DNA of 64,000 nt from CAYMPH01 sp964529415 (lineage in GTDB: Bacteria; Spirochaetota; UBA4802; UBA5550): the NCBI GenBank assembly GCA_964529415.1, contig CAZGWD010000001.1, positions 62,001-126,000 on the forward strand, given 5' to 3'. Below the pieces are notes generated by a model. That model was not told the DNA's origin. It did no database searches and was given only the letters and a program-made list of their open reading frames with translations. Below, piece after piece: positions 1 through 9,178 of the stretch. The position numbers were made by a program, and so were the translations under genes. The stretch's first letter is position 1; the number at the start of each line of letters is the position of its first letter.

Positions 1-1
1 G

Positions 2-316
2 AACATATCTTTTTGCGAAGGGGTATCTCCGGATGGAAAAGGAATTGAGTGCGGAGTTAAATTTGAAACCGGCGATTTAACAGCAATGCTAAAAGCAGAT
101 AAGGCTTTCGGTACAAACAGAATTGATGTTGTAGTATATGAATTGATTGAAAATAAAAGCGAAAAAGTTGAAACTAAATCAATTGATGTGCCGCCGGATG
201 AAGTCCGCACAAATGTTAATTTTGAATTTTATAAACCAGGCAGGTTCAGGGTAACAGCAATGAACGGTTCAGAAAAAATCGGTGAAGGAGAAATAGAAAT
301 TTCGGATAATTTATAA
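2..316 (+). CDS. C-terminal end of an unidentified protein (5' end outside window)
   Basis: The frame is open from base 2 and reads through an internal ATG at 86 to a stop at 314-316, so the true start lies left of the window. About 104 residues are visible. They contain alternating beta-strand-like segments and end in a short acidic tail, which suggests an all-beta fold such as an Ig-like or exported adhesin-type domain. That is a guess from sequence texture; no family motif is recognised. It converges on the lipoprotein gene that follows, with an 8-base gap. No signal peptide can be judged because the N-terminus is missing. Confidence 0.6.
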   Translation, partial: NISFCEGVSPDGKGIECGVKFETGDLTAMLKADKAFGTNRIDVVVYELIENKSEKVETKSIDVPPDEVRTNVNFEFYKPGRFRVTAMNGSEKIGEGEIEISDNL

Positions 317-324
317 ATCAAGAA

Positions 325-1086
325 TTATATTTCGCTGAGTATAATCCATTCAATATTCAAATATTTAAAAAATTTATATCTGTACCGGATTTTATCAGCC
401 TTAAAGGTAAATGTTTTATCATAAACCGGATCTAAATTTATTAATTTAACATGATTAAACAGCTTTCCGATTTCCTTGTTTTTATCTGATATTAAAACTT
501 CACCTTTCAAATTCAGAATTCTCGACTTAACTCCAGCAAGCTCAAGAATTTTCTGAGGATCAATTTCAAGAATTAAAACACCTGGATTCGTATTTCCCCC
601 TTCAACAGTTGATGAAAAATAAAGAAATTTTTCTGCATCACGTTCTGAAGCAAGAAATGAGTCTTCAATATAATTTTCAAGTTCATGATTCTGATGACAT
701 TTACCAAGTGCTGTGTTTTTAAGCGTGCTTTTAATGCTTTTGCTGAAAAACTCATCTTTTACCATTGAGTATATTACAAAGCCTGGCTTGTTGATTAAAA
801 TATAATCGCTATACAGTCCTTCTGTAACAGATTTCAGCATCTTTGTAATAGATTCTCTTTCAAGCAGATAATATTTTTTCCCGCCGCGGTCCATACTCTG
901 CAAATGGCTGAGATTTTTTACAAGATCATTATCCAGAATAACTTTTTTTGCTTTTCCAATATCAGACACGCAGGTGTTGAAAAAGATTTTCAGCGGATCT
1001 GCTTCCTCTGATTGCTTGCTAATATTATTTGAACAGGATATCAAAAATATAATTATAGAATATAATATTAATATTTTTTTCATCAT
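325..1086 (-). CDS. Lipoprotein, possible Cache-like sensor domain
   Basis: The 253-residue product begins with a lipoprotein signal: two Met, two Lys, a hydrophobic stretch and a lipobox ending LISC, with Cys at about residue 18. The mature part alternates helix and strand. A central section has the texture of the extracellular Cache/PDC folds of bacterial sensors, but there is no attached signalling domain, so it would be a free-standing lipoprotein. The family call is weak. The gene lies 10 bases downstream of pcrA on the same strand and may be co-transcribed with it. ATG at 1086 or 1083 could be the start. Confidence 0.65.
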   Translation of the reverse strand: MMKKILILYSIIIFLISCSNNISKQSEEADPLKIFFNTCVSDIGKAKKVILDNDLVKNLSHLQSMDRGGKKYYLLERESITKMLKSVTEGLYSDYILINKPGFVIYSMVKDEFFSKSIKSTLKNTALGKCHQNHELENYIEDSFLASERDAEKFLYFSSTVEGGNTNPGVLILEIDPQKILELAGVKSRILNLKGEVLISDKNKEIGKLFNHVKLINLDPVYDKTFTFKADKIRYRYKFFKYLNIEWIILSEI

Positions 1087-1096
1087 AAATATCCGT

Positions 1097-3361
1097 TTAG
1101 TGTTTATTCAATTTTGTAAGGGGAGTGTATTTTTCCAGAAATGTTTTTCTTCCTGAAGCAAATACAATTGTAAGTTTCAAATTATCCCCATTACCTTCAA
1201 TTTTTATAATCTGCCCATGCCCGTATTTCGGATGAAGAATATGTTCTTTTAATCTGAATTTAGAATTACCCGCCTGAAAATTTTCATCTTCAGAAGGCTT
1301 ATTATTAATTTCGTCATCAATTGCACTTTCCTCTGCAAATTTATCAGAATTATTGAAATTATTTACATAATATTTAGGAGCAGTACGTCCATTCCTGCTG
1401 AAACTGTTTTCAGAGGAATTATAATTCTGCACATCAATTTCATCCTGAGGCAGCTCAAAAATAAATCTTGACGGCTGCTTCATTCGGACATCATTAAAAA
1501 CACGCCTTAATTCTGCGTTAGTTAAATAAATTTTATCCATTGCCCTTGTTATTCCAACGTAACAAAGCCTTCTTTCCTCTTCAAGACCCTGTTCAGAATC
1601 AAAAGAAAGCCTGTGAGGAAATGTTTCCTCTTCCATGCCTGTTAAAAAAACAACAGGAAATTCAAGCCCTTTGGCATTGTGCACTGTCATTAAGGTAACG
1701 CAATTTGCCTTGTTTTCAGGATCATCAGGATTTTCTTCAGATGTTAAAAGTGAAATATCCTGTAAAAACTGGCTCAGAGTCGGCATCTCTGCAGTAAGCT
1801 CATAATCGTAAACACTATTGAGAAACTCATTTATATTTTCAATCCTTGAAGCGCTTTCAATCGTATCCTCCTCCTCAAGACTTTTTTTATAACCGCATTT
1901 TTCAATCACGTCAGATATGAATTCAGATAAATGCATCTCCTCAGGAACAGACGCTGATTTTGTAATCGCTTCAGAAATAATTTTTCTGAAATCATCAAGA
2001 CCTTTCGGAGGCTTCCCTGGAAGCAGCCCGTCTGAAATAACCTGCCAGATTGAAATTTCCGCGCTTATTGAAATTTCAAAAAGTTTTTCAAATGATGTTT
2101 TTCCTATTCCTCTGGCAGGAGTATTTATTATTCTCTGCAGAGAAATTGAATCCTGAGGATTCGCAATAAGTTTCAGATAAGCAATAATATCTTTAATTTC
2201 TTTTCTGTCATAAAATTTTAATCCACCAACTACTCTGTATGGAATATTTTCTTTACGAAGCCTGTCTTCAAAAACCCTTGACTGGGCATTGGTTCTGTAG
2301 AAAACAGCAAAGTCGTGGTTCTTATATCCATCTCTGAGCTTATGGGAGATCATTTTATTTATTACAAATTCTGCCTCAGAATATTCATTGTTTGCCTGCA
2401 CCCAGCTTACAGCTTCCCCGTCATCCTTGTTTGATCTTAGAACCTTCTGCTTCCTGTTTATATTATTTTTTATGACAGATGATGCAGCTGTGAGAATATT
2501 CTGCGTTGATCTGTAATTATCCTCAAGAGTGATAACTTCCGCATTGGGATAATCTCTCTCAAAATCGAGAATATTTTTTATATCAGCGCCGCGCCATGAA
2601 TAAATAGACTGGTCATCGTCTCCTACAACGCAAATATTTTTTGATGCGGACGAAAGATATTTTGCAATTAAGTACTGAGAGTGATTGGTATCCTGATACT
2701 CATCTACTAAAAAATATGTCCACAAATTCTGCAATCTTTCCAGAGGTCCGTTTTCAGCTTTCAAAACCTGAACGCATTTTATCAGCAGATCATTGAAATC
2801 AAGAGCATTGTTAAGTGCAAGTTTTCTATGGTACTCGCTGTAAACTTCCTGAAAATTAAAAGGCAGATAATCCGGCAGAAGTTTTGAAATATCAGCCCCA
2901 TCAACAAATGAAGCTTTATCTTTTATTTCAGAAATTTTCGAAGCTATCATTGACGGTTTTATTTTTTTTGGATCAAGATTCATGTCTGCAAGTATTTGCT
3001 TGATCAGTGATTCCTGGTCGCTCTGATCATAAATTGAAAAATTCGGGGTGATGCCTATTATATCACCGTATCTTCTTAAAATATAAACAGACGCTGAATG
3101 AAAAGTTTTTACGAAAACACTTTTCCCTGAAGGCCCTACAAGATTCATCAGACGTTTCTGCATTTCTTCACAGGCCTTATTTGTAAATGTAACTGCAAAT
3201 ATAGACCACGGTTTTACAGAATTATTCTGAATCAGATGAGCAATTCTATGTGTTATTACGCGGGTTTTTCCTGAACCTGCTCCGGCAAGTATTAGAAGCG
3301 GGCCATCTGTTTTAAGGACTGCCTTTTTCTGATTCTCGTTTAATTTTGATAAATAATCCAT
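1097..3361 (-). CDS. pcrA: ATP-dependent DNA helicase PcrA/UvrD
   Basis: This is a superfamily 1A 3'-5' helicase of 754 residues, the usual length for PcrA/UvrD. Visible motifs are the Walker A AGAGSGKT at residues 26-33, DEYQDT at 220-225 (Walker B), GDDDQSIYSWRG (motif III), a DNYRST motif, and the C-terminal TVHNAKGLEF and ERRLCYVGITRA blocks. The last ~50 residues (HPKYGHG...) match the small Tudor-like domain by which PcrA contacts RNA polymerase. The enzyme unwinds DNA in nucleotide excision repair and removes recombinase filaments and transcription conflicts. It is transcribed leftward from the 418-base gap at 3362-3779. Confidence 0.96.
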   Translation of the reverse strand: MDYLSKLNENQKKAVLKTDGPLLILAGAGSGKTRVITHRIAHLIQNNSVKPWSIFAVTFTNKACEEMQKRLMNLVGPSGKSVFVKTFHSASVYILRRYGDIIGITPNFSIYDQSDQESLIKQILADMNLDPKKIKPSMIASKISEIKDKASFVDGADISKLLPDYLPFNFQEVYSEYHRKLALNNALDFNDLLIKCVQVLKAENGPLERLQNLWTYFLVDEYQDTNHSQYLIAKYLSSASKNICVVGDDDQSIYSWRGADIKNILDFERDYPNAEVITLEDNYRSTQNILTAASSVIKNNINRKQKVLRSNKDDGEAVSWVQANNEYSEAEFVINKMISHKLRDGYKNHDFAVFYRTNAQSRVFEDRLRKENIPYRVVGGLKFYDRKEIKDIIAYLKLIANPQDSISLQRIINTPARGIGKTSFEKLFEISISAEISIWQVISDGLLPGKPPKGLDDFRKIISEAITKSASVPEEMHLSEFISDVIEKCGYKKSLEEEDTIESASRIENINEFLNSVYDYELTAEMPTLSQFLQDISLLTSEENPDDPENKANCVTLMTVHNAKGLEFPVVFLTGMEEETFPHRLSFDSEQGLEEERRLCYVGITRAMDKIYLTNAELRRVFNDVRMKQPSRFIFELPQDEIDVQNYNSSENSFSRNGRTAPKYYVNNFNNSDKFAEESAIDDEINNKPSEDENFQAGNSKFRLKEHILHPKYGHGQIIKIEGNGDNLKLTIVFASGRKTFLEKYTPLTKLNKH

Positions 3362-3440
3362 TTTTTCCTTAACTTATATTGATATAAGAGAATCTCGATA
3401 ATTCATTTTATTGAAATTCGCTTGGGTTCACAACACAGGT

Positions 3441-3485
3441 AAAAATTAGTTTTCCATATTTTTTATCTGAAAAAAACTAATTTTT
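3441..3485. repeat. Perfect 13-bp inverted repeat
   Basis: Arms at 3441-3453 and 3473-3485 are exact reverse complements around a 19-base loop. Both arms are A/T-rich and the outer ends are runs of A and T, so the stem could act as a terminator or a protein site upstream of pcrA. The surrounding gap (3362-3779) also carries an ATTATGTC motif at 3501-3508 and the nested repeat at 3580-3686, and no gene. Confidence 0.5.
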
Positions 3486-3579
3486 AGATGCTCCCATAAT
3501 ATTATGTCACACAATTCATACTATTTAGATCAAGCAGCTTTTTTTTTATAGAATTTTTTTTTGACTTCAAAAATTATAT

Positions 3580-3686
3580 CAGTTAACGATTTTATTAAAC
3601 TATTTTCTGTCATTTCGCGAAGTTTATCCGGGCTTTATGCCGGGACTCCAGCCGGAATGACAAAGAACTAATTCAATCGTTAACTG
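3580..3686. repeat. MITE-like palindromic element (copy A of a dispersed family)
   Basis: A perfect 12-bp inverted repeat (3580-3591 and 3675-3686) flanks a palindromic unit at 3608-3662. That unit begins TGTCATT and ends AATGACA, with CCGG-containing arms inside. At least five related, decayed units occur in gaps between genes in the first 18 kb. The nested arrangement suggests a small non-autonomous element. No coding capacity is seen. Confidence 0.6.
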
Positions 3687-3723
3687 CTATATTTAAATGT
3701 TATAGTTTAATTGTTTTTACTGC

Positions 3724-3752
3724 TTGACATTAGATATTTTATCCAATACTTT
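3724..3752 (+). promoter_or_regulatory. Probable sigma-70-type promoter for the REC-GGDEF gene
   Basis: TTGACA at 3724-3729 is followed after 17 bases by TACTTT at 3747-3752. The start codon lies at 3780, preceded by a GAGAG ribosome-binding site. The -10 is weak, so this is a prediction from spacing and the exact -35. Confidence 0.45.
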
Positions 3753-3779
3753 AAATTATATATCAACTGAGAGAATTTA

Positions 3780-4835
3780 ATGGAAGAAGCCAAAAATAAA
3801 CATGGAAATATCGGAAGGGATATAAGCATACTGATTGTTGACGATGATCCTTTGATTCTAAAGACAATATCAAAAATTCTGTTATCCTCGAATCCGAATT
3901 ATTTTATAATTACTGCTGAATATGCGGACGAGGCAAAAAATTATCTCAAACAGACTTTCTGGGATATTATACTACTTGATCTTGCCATACCAGCTGCCAA
4001 ATACGGAATTCCTGACTCTGATAATGGACTAAAACTTCTCGAGTTCATTAAAAATACCATGAAAATTTCATCTCCTGTTATTGCAATAACCGGCTATAAT
4101 GATGATGAACTTTCAGACACAATTCTTGATATGGGAGCTTATTATTTTTTAAACAAACCGCTCAGAGCTAAATCATTAAGCGCTATTGTACAAAATGCCA
4201 CCCGCTTCCAGCTTGCTGGTTTTGACGGCCTCACAGGACTTCTGACCAAAGATTCTTTCGAGGATAGGCTTGAAGCAGAATTTGAAAGGGTATCAAGAAA
4301 AAACAGAAAAGATACTGAACACAGGCATCAGCATTCGCTTTCTTTAATATTTTTTGACGGAGATAATTTTAAACAGATAAATGATATGTATAACCATCTT
4401 GCCGGAGATAAAGTTTTAAGAAAAATCGGATCATCATTCATGGAAGAATCACTATACAGATTGAATGTCTCGGAAGAAAAATCTGAACAGTATATAATCC
4501 GCCCTTATGATATTTCTTCAAGATTCGGCGGAGATGAGTTTGCAATATTCCTTCCGGAAACTGATCATGCAGGGGCTGTTGCTGTTGCAAAAAGAATAAA
4601 AAAGAAAATCGGCAGCATTAAATTATCTGAAGTTATTGATGCTCAAATTCCAAATGGAAGTTTTGACGGTATTTCACTTTCAATAGGAATAGCATCATAT
4701 CCGGTTCCAAATTTTGTTAAAAATTACGAAGAACTTATTTTAAAAGCAGATGAAGCAATGTACGCTTCCAAGCAGAGCAAAGAAGCGAAAATTTTCGGCT
4801 ACAATAAAGATGGAGAAATTTCCTCTTTCTCCTGA
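3780..4835 (+). CDS. Response regulator with GGDEF domain (diguanylate cyclase)
   Basis: The 351-residue protein has an N-terminal receiver domain and a C-terminal GGDEF domain. In the receiver the acidic triad is at residues 21-23, the phospho-acceptor is Asp67, and a Lys precedes Pro in NKPL. The cyclase signature GGDEF is intact at 250-254, and an RxxD product-inhibition site (R241-D244) stands five residues before it, as in PleD. It should therefore make c-di-GMP when phosphorylated, with feedback control. No histidine kinase is adjacent. Its stop codon directly abuts the lysS stop on the other strand. Confidence 0.92.
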   Translation: MEEAKNKHGNIGRDISILIVDDDPLILKTISKILLSSNPNYFIITAEYADEAKNYLKQTFWDIILLDLAIPAAKYGIPDSDNGLKLLEFIKNTMKISSPVIAITGYNDDELSDTILDMGAYYFLNKPLRAKSLSAIVQNATRFQLAGFDGLTGLLTKDSFEDRLEAEFERVSRKNRKDTEHRHQHSLSLIFFDGDNFKQINDMYNHLAGDKVLRKIGSSFMEESLYRLNVSEEKSEQYIIRPYDISSRFGGDEFAIFLPETDHAGAVAVAKRIKKKIGSIKLSEVIDAQIPNGSFDGISLSIGIASYPVPNFVKNYEELILKADEAMYASKQSKEAKIFGYNKDGEISSFS

Positions 4836-6335
4836 TTACTTATCTTCAGGTTTCATTGTTGGAAACAATAAAATATCCCTGATAGATACTTCGCCTGTAA
4901 GCAGCATTACTAGCCTGTCAATGCCTATGCCAAGACCGCCGGCAGGAGGCATTCCTGTTTCAATAGCCTGAACAAAATTTTCATCCATCGGTGTTGCCTC
5001 TTCATCAACATCCCTTCTCAAGGACTGCTCGTACAGGGTTTTCCTCTGAAGAACAGGATCATTCGATTCGCTGTAGGCATTTGCAAATTCTGTTCCATTT
5101 ATAAAAAGTTCAAATCTCTGAAGAAATCTTTCATCTTCATAGTCAGGTTTGCAAAGTGGAGTTGTTTCAGCCGGCTGATGTGTTATAAAAACAGGCCCTG
5201 CAAGTTTCGGCTCTGCAAGAATTTTAAAAAGCTCATCAATCGCAAGTCCCCTGATGTACCCGCCCTTGATTACTCCGCCATGCTTTTTTAATTCTGCCTT
5301 TAAATCATCATCAGTTGTAGTAGAAATATCTATGCCTGCATATTCTTTTAATGCATCAGCAACTTTCATTTTTTTCCACGGGCGCTTGAGATCAAATTCC
5401 TTGCTGTCAAATTTAACTTTAGTTGTTCCGTTTACAGCGAGTGCGCTGGATTCAAAGATTTCTTCTGTGAGCATCATCATATCAGAATAATCCGCATATG
5501 ACTGGTAGCATTCAAGCATGGTGAATTCAGGGTTATGAGTTCTGTCAATGCCTTCATTTCTGAAGCACTTACCGATTTCATAAACCCGGTCAAAACCGCC
5601 GACTATAAGCCTTTTAAGATACGGCTCAAGTGAAATTCTTAAATACAGGTTGATATCAAGAGCATTATGATGCGATGTAAACGGCGCTGCTGCAGCACCA
5701 CCGTAAATCGGCTGAAGAATGGGAGTTTCAACTTCAAAAAAGTTTTTTGAATCAAGAACTTTCTTTACTGCTTTAATAATATTTATTCTTTTAACAAAAG
5801 TTTCCTTTACCCCGTGAGTTACGAGAAGGTCAACATGCCTGTTTCTGTATCTCAGTTCCTTGTCTGCAAATATATCGAATGACTGTCCGTCTTTTTCCTT
5901 AACTACAGGTAAAGGCCTGATTGATTTTGTAAGTAAAGTCAGTTCGGTTATGTATATTGTAATTTCCCCTACCTGTGTTTTTTTAACTGTTCCTTTTGCT
6001 CCGATGATATCACCAAGGTCGAGCTTATGAAATAATTCGTAAGCTGCATCGCCAATATTTTTCTGCGCTATGTAAAGCTGGATCCTGTTTTCCTTGTCCT
6101 GAATAGTGGCAAAGCTTGCCTTGCCCATTATCCTCATAGCCATAATTCGACCGGCAACAGAAACTGTTTCCTGTGATTCAAAATATTTTTCATAGTTACT
6201 GATTATTTCAGATGAGAAATGGGTAACATTATAATTGTATGGATAAGGATTTACTTTCAGATCATTTCTAATCTGATCAATTTTTTCTTTTCTTGTTTTT
6301 ATTAAGATATTTTCGTCTTCCATGTTTTTATCCAT
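4836..6335 (-). CDS. lysS: Lysyl-tRNA synthetase, class II
   Basis: The 499-residue enzyme joins lysine to tRNA-Lys. It has an N-terminal OB-fold anticodon-binding domain (roughly residues 55-165) and a class II catalytic core. Visible class II features are the motif 2 region FRNEGIDRTHNPEFTMLE and the C-terminal motif 3 GLGIGIDRLVM. Length is typical for bacterial LysS. The gene is convergent with the diguanylate cyclase, with no bases between the two stop codons. The upstream gap contains a palindromic repeat at 6374-6417. Confidence 0.97.
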   Translation of the reverse strand: MDKNMEDENILIKTRKEKIDQIRNDLKVNPYPYNYNVTHFSSEIISNYEKYFESQETVSVAGRIMAMRIMGKASFATIQDKENRIQLYIAQKNIGDAAYELFHKLDLGDIIGAKGTVKKTQVGEITIYITELTLLTKSIRPLPVVKEKDGQSFDIFADKELRYRNRHVDLLVTHGVKETFVKRINIIKAVKKVLDSKNFFEVETPILQPIYGGAAAAPFTSHHNALDINLYLRISLEPYLKRLIVGGFDRVYEIGKCFRNEGIDRTHNPEFTMLECYQSYADYSDMMMLTEEIFESSALAVNGTTKVKFDSKEFDLKRPWKKMKVADALKEYAGIDISTTTDDDLKAELKKHGGVIKGGYIRGLAIDELFKILAEPKLAGPVFITHQPAETTPLCKPDYEDERFLQRFELFINGTEFANAYSESNDPVLQRKTLYEQSLRRDVDEEATPMDENFVQAIETGMPPAGGLGIGIDRLVMLLTGEVSIRDILLFPTMKPEDK

Positions 6336-6373
6336 TTTATGATTTATAAAAATTTACGAAATGATTTGAAAGC

Positions 6374-6417
6374 TGTCATTCCGGCCGAAGCGATAGCGAA
6401 GTACCGGAATCTCACAG
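6374..6417. repeat. Dispersed palindromic repeat (copy B)
   Basis: It starts TGTCATTCCGGCCGAAG and ends GTACCGGAATCTCACAG, so CCGG-containing arms face each other across a short centre. It is related to the units at 3608-3662, 9000-9025, 9123-9169, 10568-10690 and 17580-17662. Confidence 0.6.
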
Positions 6418-6545
6418 AAAAAATATCAAGAATATCGGTAGTTACTGTTTAGGAAAATTTTCTATATTGCTGATGATGTCAATTTATTTTTAATATACTG
6501 ACTGTCTGTCAAGAATTAAAATATTTTGTAATTGTTAACAGCAAT

Positions 6546-7520
6546 TTATTTTACTATTGATTCAAATATTTTATACCTTTTTTTAACAAGTTCATTATCA
6601 GTTGGAGAAAATTTCACACTTTCTTTTCCATCCTGTGAAATATTAACTATGTATTTTATATTGAGTTTATAGTTTAAATAATACCAGGTAAATGTTTCAG
6701 CAAAATCCTCCGCCCAATTTTTAGATCCATATAACGAAGAAAATGGGCTTTTATTTAGATTTTTATACAAATCAAATGACAAAGTTTTATCTAATTTTTT
6801 TCCTAAACCATAGGCTGTAACAGATTTTCTATTAGGAAATTCATACATTTCTTCCGGATGAAAATAATCCCTCCAAATATTAAATGTAAATTCAGAATTA
6901 TGTTTTTGATCATTATTTTTTAAAAATGGAACAACAAATGGAGTGTTATGATTATAAAAATCGTAAATATGACTTGTTTCATGAATAATGGTATGAAGTA
7001 AACCAAAATAGCCTTGTTTACAATTTAATTCGATTGATATTTTTTTTCCTTCATCAGTAAATGAAGAGTTATCTCGATAAGTTATCCAATCAGATAAAGA
7101 CTTATTTAATATTTGCGAATTAAAATATAATGCAATGTACATAGTTCCATTTTTATCAAATATAACATCTGCCATGCCTCCACCGGTAAAATTTTTAATG
7201 AAATATATAGCTATGACTTTTTTTTCGATAATATCTTTATATTTTGGCGGAAGAATTTCATAATATTCTAAAAATAATTTTTTTTCTGAAGCATTTAACT
7301 CATAAGGAATATATTTATCAGTATTATCCAGTCTCTTTAGATAATCTAAAATTACCGGAGGAGCTGAAACAATTCTATCTATTATCTTTTTATTTAAATT
7401 TACAGAATGTGATTCAAGTTTTTTATGAGGCAGTGCTTTGATTTGTTCTAAAGTCAGTGCTTTGTAAGTAACACAAGAAGTTAAAGAAAATAATATAATA
7501 AATATAATGGTTTTCTTCAT
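6546..7520 (-). CDS. Lipoprotein with HExxH zinc-metallopeptidase signature
   Basis: I place the start at 7520 rather than at 7568 because the shorter product opens with a textbook lipoprotein signal (MKKT, hydrophobic stretch, lipobox LTSC). The longer start would bury it behind 16 extra residues. The mature protein carries HETSH (H180, E181, H184), the zinc-binding and catalytic signature of many metallopeptidases. A downstream EDFAETFTWY segment could provide the third ligand. It is likely an outer-membrane or periplasmic protease; no specific family is recognised. The gene lies in an especially A+T-rich stretch next to another HExxH protein. Confidence 0.6.
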   Translation of the reverse strand: MKKTIIFIILFSLTSCVTYKALTLEQIKALPHKKLESHSVNLNKKIIDRIVSAPPVILDYLKRLDNTDKYIPYELNASEKKLFLEYYEILPPKYKDIIEKKVIAIYFIKNFTGGGMADVIFDKNGTMYIALYFNSQILNKSLSDWITYRDNSSFTDEGKKISIELNCKQGYFGLLHTIIHETSHIYDFYNHNTPFVVPFLKNNDQKHNSEFTFNIWRDYFHPEEMYEFPNRKSVTAYGLGKKLDKTLSFDLYKNLNKSPFSSLYGSKNWAEDFAETFTWYYLNYKLNIKYIVNISQDGKESVKFSPTDNELVKKRYKIFESIVK

Positions 7521-7628
7521 AACAAGTTCCAGTCTGTCATTTAGCACAATACTTTTTTTAAAAAACATATTCCATTCTCATCAATTTATTTATTCCGATA
7601 GCGCAGTATATTTACAAATAATTTTTCT

Positions 7629-8390
7629 TTAAATCTTTAATCCATTCATCATATATTTCTTCTTCTTTTTCTTTAATATTTTTTCTATTCCAGATGTTCC
7701 ATCTGAATTCTTTAATAATTGTAATACTTTTTCTTTCCCATAATTATTATTCAAAAAATTAATATATGTACCAGCATATTGATAACCATTTATAGTAACA
7801 AATTTCAAAGGATTATTTGTTTTAATCTCTTCTAATAAAGGAATATTATATCTATTCAATAAATCAGGGATTTTTCTTGGATTACCTGCATATAGAGCTA
7901 AGCCTTCATTGATCCATTTTGAACAATTAGGATTTATCTGGTAATTTAAAGCATGAACAAACTCGTGAGGAATTGCTTTTACAACAGAATAATAATCATG
8001 AACTTTTCCGGGATTTCTTGGAGAAACAATAATTACTTTCTCTCCAATGTTGTCACCAATAAGCCAATCTAATCTTAATAATAACAAAATAAAACCATAT
8101 TTTTTTGTTTGAAATATCTGCTGATTCGGGTAAATAAATATTTCTGTTTTATCTTTTGGATGAAATTCTAAAAAGTCAGTTATATACTTATATTTATCTT
8201 CTAATATTTTAATAACATCATTCAAAACAATTTTATCATCATCCACATAATAAATGATAAAATGCTCAGATTGCTTTTCTTTCATTGAATCTAATTTCAA
8301 ATTATATGTTGGCAAAAAATTTATACTTATTCCTGTAATAATAAGTATAAAAATAAGTAGAATTTTTAATCTTAAAGATTTATATTTCAA
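7629..8390 (-). CDS. Membrane-anchored peptidase MA-like metallopeptidase, 3' end probably frameshifted
   Basis: An N-terminal hydrophobic anchor precedes a gluzincin-like core with HEFVH (H142, E143, H146) and a following NEGLALY segment whose Glu would be the third zinc ligand. This matches the peptidase MA group. The start is TTG at 8390, because a stop codon lies just upstream in frame and no ATG is well placed. The C-terminus ends in an implausible poly-Lys tail. Adding one base to the six-base tract at 7679-7684 restores a normal-looking acidic-aromatic ending that stops near 7612. It lies 13 bases after the preceding membrane-protein gene, probably in one transcript. Confidence 0.65.
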   Translation of the reverse strand: MKYKSLRLKILLIFILIITGISINFLPTYNLKLDSMKEKQSEHFIIYYVDDDKIVLNDVIKILEDKYKYITDFLEFHPKDKTEIFIYPNQQIFQTKKYGFILLLLRLDWLIGDNIGEKVIIVSPRNPGKVHDYYSVVKAIPHEFVHALNYQINPNCSKWINEGLALYAGNPRKIPDLLNRYNIPLLEEIKTNNPLKFVTINGYQYAGTYINFLNNNYGKEKVLQLLKNSDGTSGIEKILKKKKKKYMMNGLKI

Positions 8391-8403
8391 AAATGGTTAC
8401 CAT

Positions 8404-8976
8404 TTATTTTACAGGCACAGGAAACATGCATTCAACCAGACGTATCCCCATCCTTGCAAGAGTTCCCTGTATAGCCAGAGATAAAAAAGCAGGCAGAACA
8501 ATTGCATGGATATTTGCATTAAAATTATCAACTAATATTGCAGCAACAGACATTGATGATGTTATAAGCAGAACAATTAAGGCCAAAATAAGTTTCTTTT
8601 TTAAAACTGGTGTTGTAATTTTTTTAAACCTTAAATTACCGTCAACCAATCCGCTGATTAGGGCAGGTACAACTGCAAGAGGATAAACTATAACAAGTAA
8701 TTTAAGCAGATAGTATAAATCTGTTCTGTATGAAATTAAAAATAATGAAGCTGTATAAAGCAATATAATGATCGGGCCTACAGCCTGCGGTATATGCAGT
8801 GCTATTGAATGAAAATGAATATCAAGAATTAAATGGCGCAGACCTGTCGCTTTCTTTTCATATGGTTCAAATACCCTGTCAGGCAATCCGCATGCAGGAC
8901 ATACACCTTTAATTTCATCCTCATATGCAAGATAGTTACAGGCTTTGCATCTTTTCATACTACGTTCAGTTTTCAT
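8404..8976 (-). CDS. Membrane protein with N-terminal zinc-ribbon/rubredoxin-like Cys motif
   Basis: The start at 8976 is chosen because AGAGAGG lies six bases upstream; an ATG at 9015 has no such site. The protein begins with two CxxC pairs (CKAC and CPAC), a zinc-ribbon or rubredoxin-like knuckle, followed by about four predicted membrane segments with a histidine-containing stretch between. This layout occurs in small redox-associated membrane proteins of several phyla. The substrate is unknown. It precedes the TTG-started metallopeptidase on the same strand. Confidence 0.6.
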   Translation of the reverse strand: MKTERSMKRCKACNYLAYEDEIKGVCPACGLPDRVFEPYEKKATGLRHLILDIHFHSIALHIPQAVGPIIILLYTASLFLISYRTDLYYLLKLLVIVYPLAVVPALISGLVDGNLRFKKITTPVLKKKLILALIVLLITSSMSVAAILVDNFNANIHAIVLPAFLSLAIQGTLARMGIRLVECMFPVPVK

Positions 8977-8999
8977 ATATACCTCTCTGATAATATTCT

Positions 9000-9025
9000 T
9001 GTCACTCCCGCACATGCGGGAATCT
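9000..9025. repeat. Dispersed palindromic repeat (copy C, short)
   Basis: TGTCACTCC is followed by a CCCGCA/TGCGGG stem and AATCT. It sits just upstream of the membrane-protein gene that starts at 8976. Confidence 0.55.
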
Positions 9026-9122
9026 ATTTTTTGAAAAATAAATAATATTATTATATATATTAAATATTAAAATGATTCTAATCTATCTTTATTAAATTAT
9101 AAATACAGTCTTTGAAAATGTA

Positions 9123-9169
9123 TTCCCGATCTTGTACTGAGAAATGCCGAAGTATTCGCGGGAATGACA
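9123..9169. repeat. Dispersed palindromic repeat (copy D)
   Basis: It runs from TTCCCGATC to GCGGGAATGACA, the reverse orientation of copy C. Copies C and D face each other across about 100 bases. It lies just downstream of the inositol-phosphatase family gene. Confidence 0.5.
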
Positions 9170-9178
9170 GTAATTGCT

